Program-made: the position numbers and the translations under genes
Notes under the pieces: generated by a model
Database searches by the model: none
The model's input: only the letters and a program-made list of their open reading frames with translations
Told to the model about the DNA's origin: nothing
Shown: positions 34,778-44,285 of the stretch, one piece after another
Position numbering within the stretch: the stretch's first letter is position 1
Layout: each line of letters begins with the position of its first letter
NCBI GenBank assembly: GCA_907163345.1
Contig: CAJQUN010000058.1
Span: 2,418,001 to 2,482,000, forward strand
Reading direction: 5' to 3'
Origin: Haberlea rhodopensis
Taxonomy: Eukaryota > Streptophyta > Magnoliopsida > Lamiales > Gesneriaceae
DNA: 64,000 nt

Positions 34778-36214
34778 TGGCATCTTGCCACGTGGGCATC
34801 TTACCCAATCATATGGCGTCTTACCATATCATAAACATTGCGTGGCATCTTACCACGTAGGAATCTTACCCAATCATATGCTTTGGGTGGTGTCTCACCA
34901 CATGGGCGTCTTACCCAACCATACACGTCGTATGACCTTATCATAAACTTCGTCATTATAGACGTCCTCATAAACATCGTTATCATAAACATCATCTTAA
35001 GCATCATCATCATAACATCATCGTAAGCATCATCATCGTAACATCATCATAAGCATCATCATCATAACATCATCTTAAACGTCATCATCGCAAACATCAT
35101 CTTAAACATCATCATAATATGTAAGGGCATGGTTTACCGTCCGATGCTCGTACGTCTCTTACGTACCTTAATTCCCAAAAGTGGAGAATTTGGAGAGCTT
35201 TATCTCCTGGATGTTGTGGGCACCTGGGATGGTTCTACACAACCATACAAATTGATATTAGAAGCTAAACATAGTCCAATATCCAAAAATCCCACAAAAA
35301 TATCAAAAATCCACTTTTCTTCAGCTCGCGATCGATCGCCGCCCAGGCGCGATCGATCGCGAGACCACACTGGACGAGGGGGCAAAATTTCCTTCTTGGC
35401 GATCGATCGCCACTTTTGGCGCGATCGATCGCCAGGCTCGCCGATCGATCGCCCAAAAGTGGCGATCGATCGCCAAATGCCTCTGGCTGGTACTGGACGC
35501 TCGCGATCGATCGCCAAGAACGGGCGATCGATCGCCGAGTGCTGTACATCGGATTTTCGCCATTAATGCTCATTTTTCAAGCTCTTTCACATGCCACCCC
35601 AAAACCAAACTTCCATAAAACATCAATAACATCAAAACCCACTAAAACCAACATAAAACACTTCAAAAATCATACCCCAACCAAAAACAACACATACCCA
35701 AACAAACCCACATAAAACATCAAAAACTTAACCCATTTCAACACCAAACATCATAAAACTTATAGGAATGGTTCCATACCTCTTGTAGGCTCCAAATCCT
35801 AGCAAAGATCACACAAACAAGGTTTTTGTGGAACTTTCCTTCTCCTCTTTTGGTGAGATTCGAAAATGGGTAGGGTTTGGGGTTGGGAAGTGGTTTGGGG
35901 ATTTTTAAAAGGTGAATGGTAATGTGGGGGGTTAAAGTGATGTGTGAGGGATTTAAAAAGGGTTGTAATAACTTAATAAAAATTGTACCCCAAACTTAAC
36001 ATGATGTATAAAATACCCTACTTGGTATTTCAAAAGCATTTTTCAACAATGCTCTAAACTTCATTTAAAATCACATCTTCCTCATATTTGATATTTTAAC
36101 ACAATTAATCATGTTAACATCTTAATACCCAACACATAAATCCATCAACACATGATACATCATATAAACATAATTAATGTCCAAGTTACCATTAATTAAT
36201 TTCGGGGCATCACA
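34778..36214 (-). repeat. 5' LTR of C, distal part
   Basis: Continues the C LTR after D, matching 18657-20094. It includes the hairpin array, microsatellite, GTACGT motif (35145-35166), palindrome block (35325-35535) and the TGTGATGCCCCG LTR start (minus) at 36214. Confidence 0.95.
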
Positions 36215-36219
36215 ATATT

Positions 36220-37745
36220 ATTATACATACACCCTTGCACTTTCTTCCCTCTGTTGAACTTGCGTGTCTAGTGAACTACTATGTGAGTTTGGCGTGAACT
36301 TGCACGTATGGGTGTGTGTATCCCGCATCATGTGTGTGATGTAGCGGGTGATGGGAGATGATGGGGTTTTGCATTACCAATGTGATATCATGATTCATGT
36401 GAGGATGTGTGCATCCAAAGTATTGATTATGATTTGATTCATAATATTGAGTTATTGATTTGTGATATAGAAATGAAAGTAAGAACTATTTGATGGATGT
36501 TCATTGCTCGGATTATGAGCTAATATTGAATTGATGTTCGATATAGACTCTACAGGAGACTTCGGACGTTGATGATAGCTTATTCATGTTGTCTACTATA
36601 AGGTACGTGGTGACGTACGAGCAGGTATATCTAGTATCTATACATTCATGTATACATGCAATTTTGAATATGATGATTCAGGTATGTGTTTGACTTTAAT
36701 AATTGAGCTCCATATATGAGTTATGGGGGACACGTAGTGGTACGTGATCCAATGTTACTTGTTGAGTAGTGATGCCGTGGGCATGAACGATATGAGAAAA
36801 TATCGAGAACGAGATAGTGGGATAACCAGGGTTACATTGGGATAGCCAGGTTTACATGATGTTGAATTATTTATGTTGAGCATAAATGATGCATTGTTGT
36901 TGTATTGAATTCATAATGTTGTTGGATATCATATTTTTGATGATAATACTGAACTTGACATTATGAAAGTCCGTGAGTTTGAAACAGGAACAGTGTGTGG
37001 AAGCTATACAGATTCGGAATTGTACAGGGAGTATATTTTATGAGTTTTGAATAATCTAAATTGTTGCATTATGATTTCATACGTTGCTTTGTGATCGAAT
37101 ATTGAGTTGGAGTGTGCTCACCCTGTGTGGGGGCTGTTTCTGTTGAAACAGGTACAACAGGTACGATGCTGCTTTGGCGTGCTAGGCTCGCACCTTGTTG
37201 GATGATGCTTCCAGGAGCATAGTATGAGATTGAGCCGATATACGAGGTTGAGCGGTTGGTATTTATACTAACTATGCATCCGGATGAATATCCGTTATTC
37301 GTTGCTCTTCTGTGAGCACTTGTATGTGTATATGGACTGTATAAGGGTGTTGAAACCCACTTTCGTTGTCTTATTAGTGTAGTGACTTCCCTGGCGGGAA
37401 TTTACTTGTGTTTCTATATTCTGTTTAATATTGCGTTGTCCCTGGTCGGGAATTATATTATGTGATGAGTTTTATTTCCGGATAGCCTAGTTTATGGGGA
37501 GACTCTGCCCAAATTTTTATAAAAACCCACAATGCAAAAGTGGTATGATGGGGATGATATTGGGTGAATCCCCTGAGTCTATTTGTTGGCAAAGATGAAC
37601 ATATTATGTTGAGCATTTGTTTGTGTCTTGGGATGATGGGAAACAAGTAATGATTCGTTTTAAAGAATGAAAAGAAAATGAAAAATTTATACACATACGA
37701 CGTCATAAATGAACTAATGACGAGTTTAAGTGTTGGGGCCTTACA
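36220..37745 (+). repeat. 3' LTR of B, right part
   Basis: Continues 16664-18114 and matches the 5' LTR, here without S1 (empty site near 37485-37500). It includes the AAGGTACGTGGTGACGTACG motif at 36600 and ends GGGGCCTTACA at 37745. Confidence 0.95.
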
Positions 37746-38328
37746 ATGTCCTTTCAAGAACTTGAGACCTTGTGGAGTCTCGGTTGTGTGTTTGGACCAA
37801 GATATGATTCTTGGAACACCCGGATGTAGACATCTTTAGAGATGTGCTTTGTGTTGATCGGAAGTGGTGAGTTGCCCGATCCGTGTTGCAAAGTGGTACA
37901 ACTGCTCCTTTGATGGAGGTGGTATTGGAGATTGGGAACCAGATGTAGGCCAGGTACACTGTAGTGTACTGGTGATCAATTTGGTAACGATGTATGTTTA
38001 ACATCGTTGGCTATAACGTAGAGATATCTGTGGGACGATATCTATTTTGGAATAACGAATGATTCGTTTGGCTTGCAGTTAAGTTTGGCTGACTGCTCTT
38101 CGAATGGTTAGCATCGAGGAATGCTGATGTCTTTCATGAATTTGTGTCATTTTGGGAGATAACTCCATTCCAGGTTTTGGTGCGAGGTCGGTATCCTCGT
38201 GGTTGGTGTGTCGTTCATGTCATGTTCATGATTCGACGATGTGAATCAGTTTGGATTTTGTAATCTCGGCAATTCGTGGAGTTCGCCGTGCAAATTTTGG
38301 GGACGAAATTTTATTAGTGGGGGTTAAT
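37746..38328 (+). mobile_element. Element G internal non-coding segment (right piece) with polypurine tract
   Basis: Continues 7078-7617 after B and resembles F at about 55930-56700 (GAGGAGTCTCGATTGTTTG-like stretch). It ends in a decayed copy of the hairpin (TTTTGGGGACGAAATTTT near 38296) and a purine tract AGTGGGGGTTAAT before an LTR start. No coding motif is seen. Confidence 0.75.
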
Positions 38329-38699
38329 TGTGATGCCCGGGAATTAATGGTGTTAATCGCAGAGTGGTAATGATCCTTAATGGATTTTATTTGTGGCACT
38401 TATGAATTAATTGCGGTTTGTAGACTCTCAGGATTTTAAATCCGATATTTGGAGTCGTTGAATCCGAGGGATGAGATTGTATTCTCATCGTGGTGATAAC
38501 CTTGGAATTTGGTCTTTAGTGGGTTTTGGGGTCCGGAGTACTTTGTACTGGGGCAGATAATGGAAATAGAGATTGGAGGTAATTATTGAAAACATATGAT
38601 TTTTAATGAGTCATGATGTATGTGGAAGGATTAGTATTTTCGAGTTTTGGTACTATATATACCAAATGGACTCGATATTCCGTCATTTGGCACGGAACC
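38329..38699 (+). repeat. 3' LTR of element G, first part
   Basis: Starts TGTGATGCCCGGGAATTAAT after the purine tract. TATATATACC at 38654-38663 sits where the other LARD-type LTRs have their TATA box. It is broken by element E at 38699 (GAACC duplicate 38695-38699). Confidence 0.8.
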
Positions 38700-39188
38700 T
38701 GTGATGTCCCCGAAATAATTAATCGTGTTTAAGGCATTAATTGTGTTCATATGTTTAAATATGATTTATTTATGGTGGTAATTGCCTTATGTGTTAGAAT
38801 TAATTGCCATGTGGAAATGCTTGGTCATGTGGGCTGGTAGAGCATTTCAGGGTGCATACTATGCATGTTGGGTATTTGGGTGGTACAATGGCTTACATGT
38901 GTTGGTAGTCATTTATTTAGTGAAACATGCATTTAATTGATATTTGGCGCATTGTGGTGAAATGTGTCTAAAATACAATGTTGGGCATAATTTGCATCAT
39001 GTTAGGAAGTGGGGTGTAAAATTTAATTAAACTTTCATAACCCACTATAACCTCATATCCTCTTTACCCCCTCACATTATTCAACCCCCAACACTTTTCA
39101 AACCCTACCCTCCTCCTCTCATTTTCGAGTTGAACTCCAAGGTGGAAGAGAAGTTCTTGCAAAACTTTATTTTTGTGATTTCTTGGGG

Positions 39189-39209
39189 TTTAGGGTTTAG
39201 GGTTTAGGG
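39189..39209 (+). repeat. Three TTTAGGG telomere-type units in E 5' LTR
   Basis: Exact (TTTAGGG)3, with further partial units on both sides. The 3' LTR has an unrelated sequence here (45933-45962, like the C LTR), so this is a change private to the 5' copy. Confidence 0.85.
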
Positions 39210-39446
39210 TTATCATTCCTTGTTGTTTTGTGAGGTTTATTGTGAATTTGGGTTGTTGTTTGGAGTTTGAAAATGGGTTTATTTGGGTTGGTATGTTTTG
39301 TGGTTGGGTGTGGGATTTTGGGGTTGTTTTATGATGTGTATTGAAGGTTTAAAGTGTTTTTGTGTTTTGAGTTTGTTGGTATAAGTGTTGTGGAAGTTGG
39401 GAAGGAATTTTTGGTGCAAAAATGGTGAAAATCGCGTGTCTGTGCG

Positions 39447-39660
39447 AGGCGATCGACCGCCTGAAAAGAGGCGACCGATCGCCTAAGGGCAGTAGCCAAA
39501 GTGCAGGGCAGGCGATCGATCGCCTGAAATGAGGCGACCGATCGCCGAGAGGCAGTAGCCAATTCAAGGGATAGGCGATCGATCGCCATATTTGGCGCGA
39601 TCGATCGCCAAGAAGAAAAATTTGAGGCGATCGATCGCCTCAGAGAAGCGATTGATCGCC
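39447..39660. repeat. CGATCGATCG palindrome block, E 5' LTR
   Basis: Eight units. Four are exact GGCGATCGATCGCC-type; others such as GGCGACCGATCGCC and GGCGATCGACCGCC keep the outer GGCGA/CGCC pairs. The 3' LTR copy is at 46196-46410. Confidence 0.95.
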
Positions 39661-40002
39661 AGCTGTGAAATTTTGTATAATGATTTCTTTTGACGAATTT
39701 TTGGTATTCGACTATTATTTGGCTTCTAATATTGAATTGTATGGTTGTGTAGAACCATCTCAGGTGCCAACAACGTCGAGGAGATAAAGTTATACAACTT
39801 CTCCACTTTTGAAACTAAGGTACGTAGTGAGACGTACGAGCATCGGACGGTAAATCGTATTACAACTTTAATGATGCATATTGTGAATAGTGTGTCCTTA
39901 TATGTGAAGGAATATGTGAAATGATAGTGTTATATCATGATATTGGAATCAATTGTGTTTGATTATTGTGGAGAATTGATGAATGTTCCGGTAGCCTTTA
40001 TC

Positions 40003-40171
40003 CGAGCGAGGGAGGTACTTGCCGCTGTCATATGAAGCGATGGTAGTATGATATTTGCCGCTGTCACATCTAAGTGAAGTAACATGCCGCTGTCATTGTC
40101 GAAGCGAGGGATATCATATGATGCCGCTATATGTCGAAGCGAGGGGTCCTAAAATTCCGCTGTTGTATTGG
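40003..40171 (+). repeat. AGCGA...CCGCT hairpin array, E 5' LTR
   Basis: Four to five units, including AGCGAGGG...GATGCCGCT and AGCGAGGGG...ATTCCGCT, spaced about 30-40 bp. The 3' LTR copy is at 46754-46915. Confidence 0.85.
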
Positions 40172-40675
40172 GACCGGAACAGTCACAATTCTAGTGATTA
40201 ATGTGAAATATTGTGGATATAATTGGAAACGCGTTATCGATCATTATGTCGTGAACTAATGATTTTGTGCATAAATTTGTGAAACAGGAACAACAGTGAA
40301 ATGTGCTAATGTGGTGATCAAGGAGCATATCTATTATTTGCCGCATGCGCTTAATTATTTTGTTAAGTTGAATTGTGTTAAATGGTGATATATATATGCT
40401 CATGGCGAGTTGTTCCTGTAGGTACGCTTTTGGACGAAGGGGCTCAGGATTGGGTTGAACTGTGAGCTGAAAGAGACTTGAAAGAAGATAGATTACAGAA
40501 TTTTTTGTTAGTCTTAACATTCATTTTGGGAATGTAATTTACTAACTATTGAAGTTTTATTTTGGCCTGTAATTGCATTGAGCTCACATAACAACCTGAA
40601 CTCTAAGATGTCTCTAATACATGTTTAGCCCTGTTTACATCTTGATTTCACCGTTAAGGAACTAGGGTCCTTCCA

Positions 40676-40872
40676 TTAGTGGTATCAGAGCAGTGGTTAG
40701 AGAACCCGGGAACGAGTGAAGGGTAGCCTTAGCAATAAGTTGGCTAGGCGTTTACTTTTAAACATGTTGTGCGCATATGAAGTATGTGACTGTTATGCTA
40801 ACATGTTATGGTTTTCTAACGATATATTATGTGAATTGTCTCGGATATTGTTGTTAACCCTTATGTTGCAGT
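40676..40872 (+). other. Element E leader with primer-binding site
   Basis: TGGTATCAGAGCAGTGGT at 40680-40697. TCTAAC at 40815-40820, then GTTAACCCTTATGTTGCAG ending at 40871, one base before the gag ATG. This is a plausible branch site and splice acceptor. Confidence 0.85.
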
Positions 40873-42624
40873 ATGGCAGCAAATGTCGATGTTGGTGATG
40901 CAATAAGTGTAAATGCTAGTGCTAGGCATACAAATCCCCTACCGCCGCCAGCCTTGGGCGAAGAGCCGTCCGAACAACAGTTATTGCCGGGAGAACTGAG
41001 TTTGACGCAATTTCTAGCTTATAGGCCCCCGACTTTTGAAGGGACTGAAACAGGGGAGAAGGCTGAGGAATGGCTAGAGAGGTTGGAGCAGATATTTGAA
41101 GCTGCCCCGTGCGCAAAGACAGCTTGGATACGGCTAGCAGAATTTCAATTGGCCAAAAAGGCGCTGATGTGGTGGAAGACCACAGTAATTGAACATGAGG
41201 CTCTGGGTCAGGAAATAAACTGGAAGCTGTTTAGGACTCGATTTCTGACCCGATACTTCTCAGCAGCGGCACGGCAGGCTAAAGAGGATGAATTCAATGG
41301 CTTGAGGCAATGTACTATGCCGGTGTCTGACTATGCTCTCCAGTACTGTTCCTTACTCAGATATGTGCCTCATATCGCCTCTAGCACCCAAGCAAAGATG
41401 ACGAATTTTATGAAAGGCTTGAGGCCGGAGTTGTATGATAGGGTGATCACTTATGGCCCTACTTGTTTTGATGACGCCCTAGCACGAGCTGAACTGGCAG
41501 AATTAGGAGTGGGTGCATATCCGACTGTGGCACCGCCTCCAGCACCATCTCAGAGACCGACCCCTGAAAACTTGAAACCAAGGGGCGACCATTTTAAGCC
41601 AAAGGGAAACTCATCATCTTCCAGATTCAGTGGTAGATGGCAAGATGCTCGTGGAAGGGGTGGTCGTGGAAGTAATGCTCCGTCTCATAGGGGACAGTCT
41701 CAAGCTAGCAATTTTGAGAAGGTTAAGTGTTTTCTGTGCGGGGGACCCCATTCAGTGAAAGGATGCTCTGCTTGTTATGAGTGTGGGAAACATGGTCACT
41801 TGGCCCGAAATTGTCCTAACCGGGGAGGGCCACAGAATACTATGGGGAGACCTTCAGACAGGCCAGCACATCAGAGACCACCATTTGCACCGAGGCCGTT
41901 GGGAGGACAACCGTTGGGGCCACCTCAAGGGCAAGTGTACGCCCTAACCAGGGAGCAGGCTACAACAGCTCCTGAGGAAGTGATAGCGGGTACGTGTTAT
42001 TTATTTACGCACCCTGCTTATATTTTGATAGATACAGGTGCGTCACACTCCTTTGTGTCGACGAGTTTTGTGGAGAGGCACCGTATATGCACGACTCCGT
42101 CACCCACGCCTCTTGTGGTTTCGACACCCGCTGGAAAGAGTGTGATTGCAGATCAGTTTGTTGATGGCGGCCTCATTTATTTTGAGGGCAACGAGTTGAA
42201 GTCAGATTTGATTGTTCTGGGAATGTCGGACTTCGACTGCATTGTGGGTATTGATGTGCTGAACAGATACCAGGCAGTAGTGGACTGCAGTCAGAGGACA
42301 GTACGGTTCAGATCTGATTTAGGGGTTCGGTGGACTTTTTATGGGGATGGTTCCCGCTCAAGAATTCCATTGATATCGGCTTTAAAAATGACTCAGTTAT
42401 TGGAACGTGGGCACGAGGGTTATCTTATTTACGCCATTGACATTGCTGGCAAGAAAGAAGAGTTAAGAGTTGAAGATATACCCGTGGTTGCCGAGTTTGC
42501 CGATGTATTTCCGGAGGAGATTCCGGATTCCCGCCGGTTAGGGAAGTTGAATTCGGGATCGAATTATTACCGGGGACATCTGCTATTTCTCGTGCCCCTT
42601 ACAGGATGGCACCAGCGGAGTTAA
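40873..42624 (+). CDS. Gag-protease part of element E polyprotein, frameshifted at its end
   Basis: Starts MAANVDVG, one base after TTGCAG. Gag capsid-like region about 40-212, a glycine/arginine-rich linker, two zinc knuckles (C286-C298 and C301-C314, the second a canonical CCHC) and an aspartic protease with DTG at 387-389 (YILIDTGASHSF). It is collinear with C up to about residue 551 (EEIP), after which one base is missing near 42524 and the last ~30 residues (SRRLGKLNSG onward) are out of frame. Gag forms the particle that packages the RNA; the protease processes the polyprotein. RT follows in the frame beginning at 42606. Codon and protein similarity to C are high throughout, so this is a recent lesion. 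Confidence 0.94.
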   Translation: MAANVDVGDAISVNASARHTNPLPPPALGEEPSEQQLLPGELSLTQFLAYRPPTFEGTETGEKAEEWLERLEQIFEAAPCAKTAWIRLAEFQLAKKALMWWKTTVIEHEALGQEINWKLFRTRFLTRYFSAAARQAKEDEFNGLRQCTMPVSDYALQYCSLLRYVPHIASSTQAKMTNFMKGLRPELYDRVITYGPTCFDDALARAELAELGVGAYPTVAPPPAPSQRPTPENLKPRGDHFKPKGNSSSSRFSGRWQDARGRGGRGSNAPSHRGQSQASNFEKVKCFLCGGPHSVKGCSACYECGKHGHLARNCPNRGGPQNTMGRPSDRPAHQRPPFAPRPLGGQPLGPPQGQVYALTREQATTAPEEVIAGTCYLFTHPAYILIDTGASHSFVSTSFVERHRICTTPSPTPLVVSTPAGKSVIADQFVDGGLIYFEGNELKSDLIVLGMSDFDCIVGIDVLNRYQAVVDCSQRTVRFRSDLGVRWTFYGDGSRSRIPLISALKMTQLLERGHEGYLIYAIDIAGKKEELRVEDIPVVAEFADVFPEEIPDSRRLGKLNSGSNYYRGHLLFLVPLTGWHQRS

Positions 42625-44270
42625 GAGAGATGAAAGAGCAGCTACAGGAACTACTTGATAAGGGTTACATACGCCCCAGCGTATCACCTTGGGGTTCGCC
42701 TGTGTTATTTGTGAAAAAGAAAGATGGGTCGATGAGATTGTGCATCGACTACCGGCAATTGAATAAGGCCACAGTGAACAATAAATACCCTCTTCCGCGG
42801 ATCGACGACTTGTTTGATCAGTTGCAGAGCACGAGGTTGTACAGTAAGATTGATTTGAGGTCGGGGTACCACCAGATCCGAGTTAGAGAGGATGATGTGC
42901 AGAAGACGTCCTTCCGGACCCGTTATGGTCACTATGAGTTTTTGGTCATGCCGTTTGGAGTGACAAACGCCCCGGCTGTGTTTATGAGCTTGATGAATCG
43001 AGTGTTCCAACCCTATTTGGATCAATTCGTCATCGTATTTATTGACGATATACTTATCTATTCTCGGAGCGAGGAAGATCACAAGAATCATTTGAGGACA
43101 GTGCTCCAGATTCTGAGGGACAATCAGTTGTATGCAAAGCTGAGCATGTGTGAATTTTGGCTGAGCAGCATGGTATTTTTGGGGTATGTGATCTCTAGTG
43201 ATGGGATTTCTGTGGATCCCAGGAAAGTGGAAGCAGTGATGGATTGGTCTGCGCCTACATCTGTGCCCGAGATCCCTAGCTTCCTCGGTTTAGCGGGTTA
43301 CTACCGACGTTTCGTCGAGGGATTCTCTAAGATCGCTAAGCCATTGACGCAGTTGACTCAGAAGGGTGTTCCGTTTTCTTGGTCTGAGGCATGTGAGCAA
43401 AGCTTCCTAGAGTTGAAGCACCGGTTGACTACAGCACCTGTTCTGGTGATCCCCTCGGAGAACGAAAGGTTTGCTTTGTACACGGATGCATCACTGCAGG
43501 GTTTGGGCTGTGTACTGATGCAGGATAAGCATGTGGTGGCTTATGCATCGAGGCAGTTGAAGCCTCATGAGACCAGATACCCGGTTCATGATTTAGAACT
43601 GGCGGCCATTATTTTTGCTTTGAAAATTTGGCGGCATTATCGTTATGGTACTTCTTTCACCATTTACACGGATCATAAGAGCTTGAAGTTCCTATTTACC
43701 CAAGCGGAACTGAATATGAGGCAAAGGAGATGGATGGACTTGCTCAAGGACTATGATTGCGAGATAGAGTACCATCCAGGGAAGGCGAACCTGACAGCTG
43801 ACGCCTTAAGTAGGAAGGTGAAGTGTACGGCAGATGATGTTATTCAGTTGTCGGCCTTGATGACCTCTTGTTGTCATTTGGGATATGATTTTGATTTAGA
43901 TGTATCGCCGGTGCTGGTATCGACCCTATTGGCAGAACCGGACATCTTTGAACTTATCAGGAAAGCTCAAATGACATACGTTGAGGTACAGAGATGGTTA
44001 TCATATTTGCGTCTGGGTCAGTTATCGAAGTTCAGAGTAGCAGAAGATGGTTCCTTGAGGCTTGGTAACCGTTGGGTAGTGCCAAGGGCACCAGAGTTGC
44101 GTCAAGGAATCTTGCATCATGCTCATAGTAGCAGATTTAGCATCCATCCAGGTGGGAGGAAGATGTACAAGGACTTGTGTGATCAATTTTGGTGGAGACG
44201 GATGAAGAGAGACGTTATGTCATTCGTTAAGAAGTGCCTAATTTGCCAACAAGTGAAAGCAGAAAGGTAG
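42606..44270 (+). CDS. RT, RNase H and integrase zinc-finger part of element E polyprotein
   Basis: 554 codons, continuing the polyprotein after the frameshift. The first ATG (MAPAELRE) is an internal Met of the polyprotein, not a natural start. RT fingers/palm with LPRIDDLF and FIDD at 145-148; RNase H acidic residues D294, E331, D356, D399 (DASLQG, DLELAA, TDHKSL, ADALSR); integrase HHCC H507, H514, C544, C547. It ends at a TAG (44268-44270) where element C has CAG, a single-base nonsense change just after QVKAER. RT copies the RNA to DNA, RNase H removes the template, and the zinc finger is the integrase N-terminus. All active-site residues are intact. Confidence 0.94.
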   Translation: MAPAELREMKEQLQELLDKGYIRPSVSPWGSPVLFVKKKDGSMRLCIDYRQLNKATVNNKYPLPRIDDLFDQLQSTRLYSKIDLRSGYHQIRVREDDVQKTSFRTRYGHYEFLVMPFGVTNAPAVFMSLMNRVFQPYLDQFVIVFIDDILIYSRSEEDHKNHLRTVLQILRDNQLYAKLSMCEFWLSSMVFLGYVISSDGISVDPRKVEAVMDWSAPTSVPEIPSFLGLAGYYRRFVEGFSKIAKPLTQLTQKGVPFSWSEACEQSFLELKHRLTTAPVLVIPSENERFALYTDASLQGLGCVLMQDKHVVAYASRQLKPHETRYPVHDLELAAIIFALKIWRHYRYGTSFTIYTDHKSLKFLFTQAELNMRQRRWMDLLKDYDCEIEYHPGKANLTADALSRKVKCTADDVIQLSALMTSCCHLGYDFDLDVSPVLVSTLLAEPDIFELIRKAQMTYVEVQRWLSYLRLGQLSKFRVAEDGSLRLGNRWVVPRAPELRQGILHHAHSSRFSIHPGGRKMYKDLCDQFWWRRMKRDVMSFVKKCLICQQVKAER

Positions 44271-44285
44271 AGGCCCGGAGGTGAG

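Larger units (their letters stand above)
18115..36214 (-). mobile_element. Element C: nearly complete Ty3/gypsy chromovirus, carrying D
   Basis: Minus strand. LTRs are about 1,980 bp each once D is removed. ATATT flanks both ends (18110-18114, 36215-36219), and the empty site is visible at about 9061-9080 in the B 5' LTR. The interior of 4.78 kb carries one long gag-pol frame plus a short tail in another frame. By internal coding it is Tekay/Del-like: a single gag-pol ORF, zinc knuckles, GPY/F module and C-terminal chromodomain. Confidence 0.95.
7618..37745 (+). mobile_element. Element B: non-coding LARD-like LTR retrotransposon, carrying S1, C and D
   Basis: 5' LTR 7618-12948, interior 12949-16663, 3' LTR 16664-37745. 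ATGTC immediately outside both ends is the target duplication. With insertions removed the LTRs are about 2.98 kb each. The interior (3.7 kb) has a Met-tRNA primer site, the polypurine-tract hairpin and tandem hairpin arrays, but no gag or pol. That combination fits a large retrotransposon derivative, which depends on proteins from another element. Confidence 0.9.
38700..40675 (+). repeat. 5' LTR of element E
   Basis: Starts TGTGATGTCCCCG. Contains a telomere-like triplet (39189-39209), a palindrome block (39447-39660), the AAGGTACGTAGTGAGACGTA motif (39817-39836), an AGCGA...CCGCT array (40003-40171), and ends at 40675. Confidence 0.95.

Noticed and set aside
39189..39209. Chromosome end or telomere
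   Set aside because: Only three full units, inside a retrotransposon LTR.
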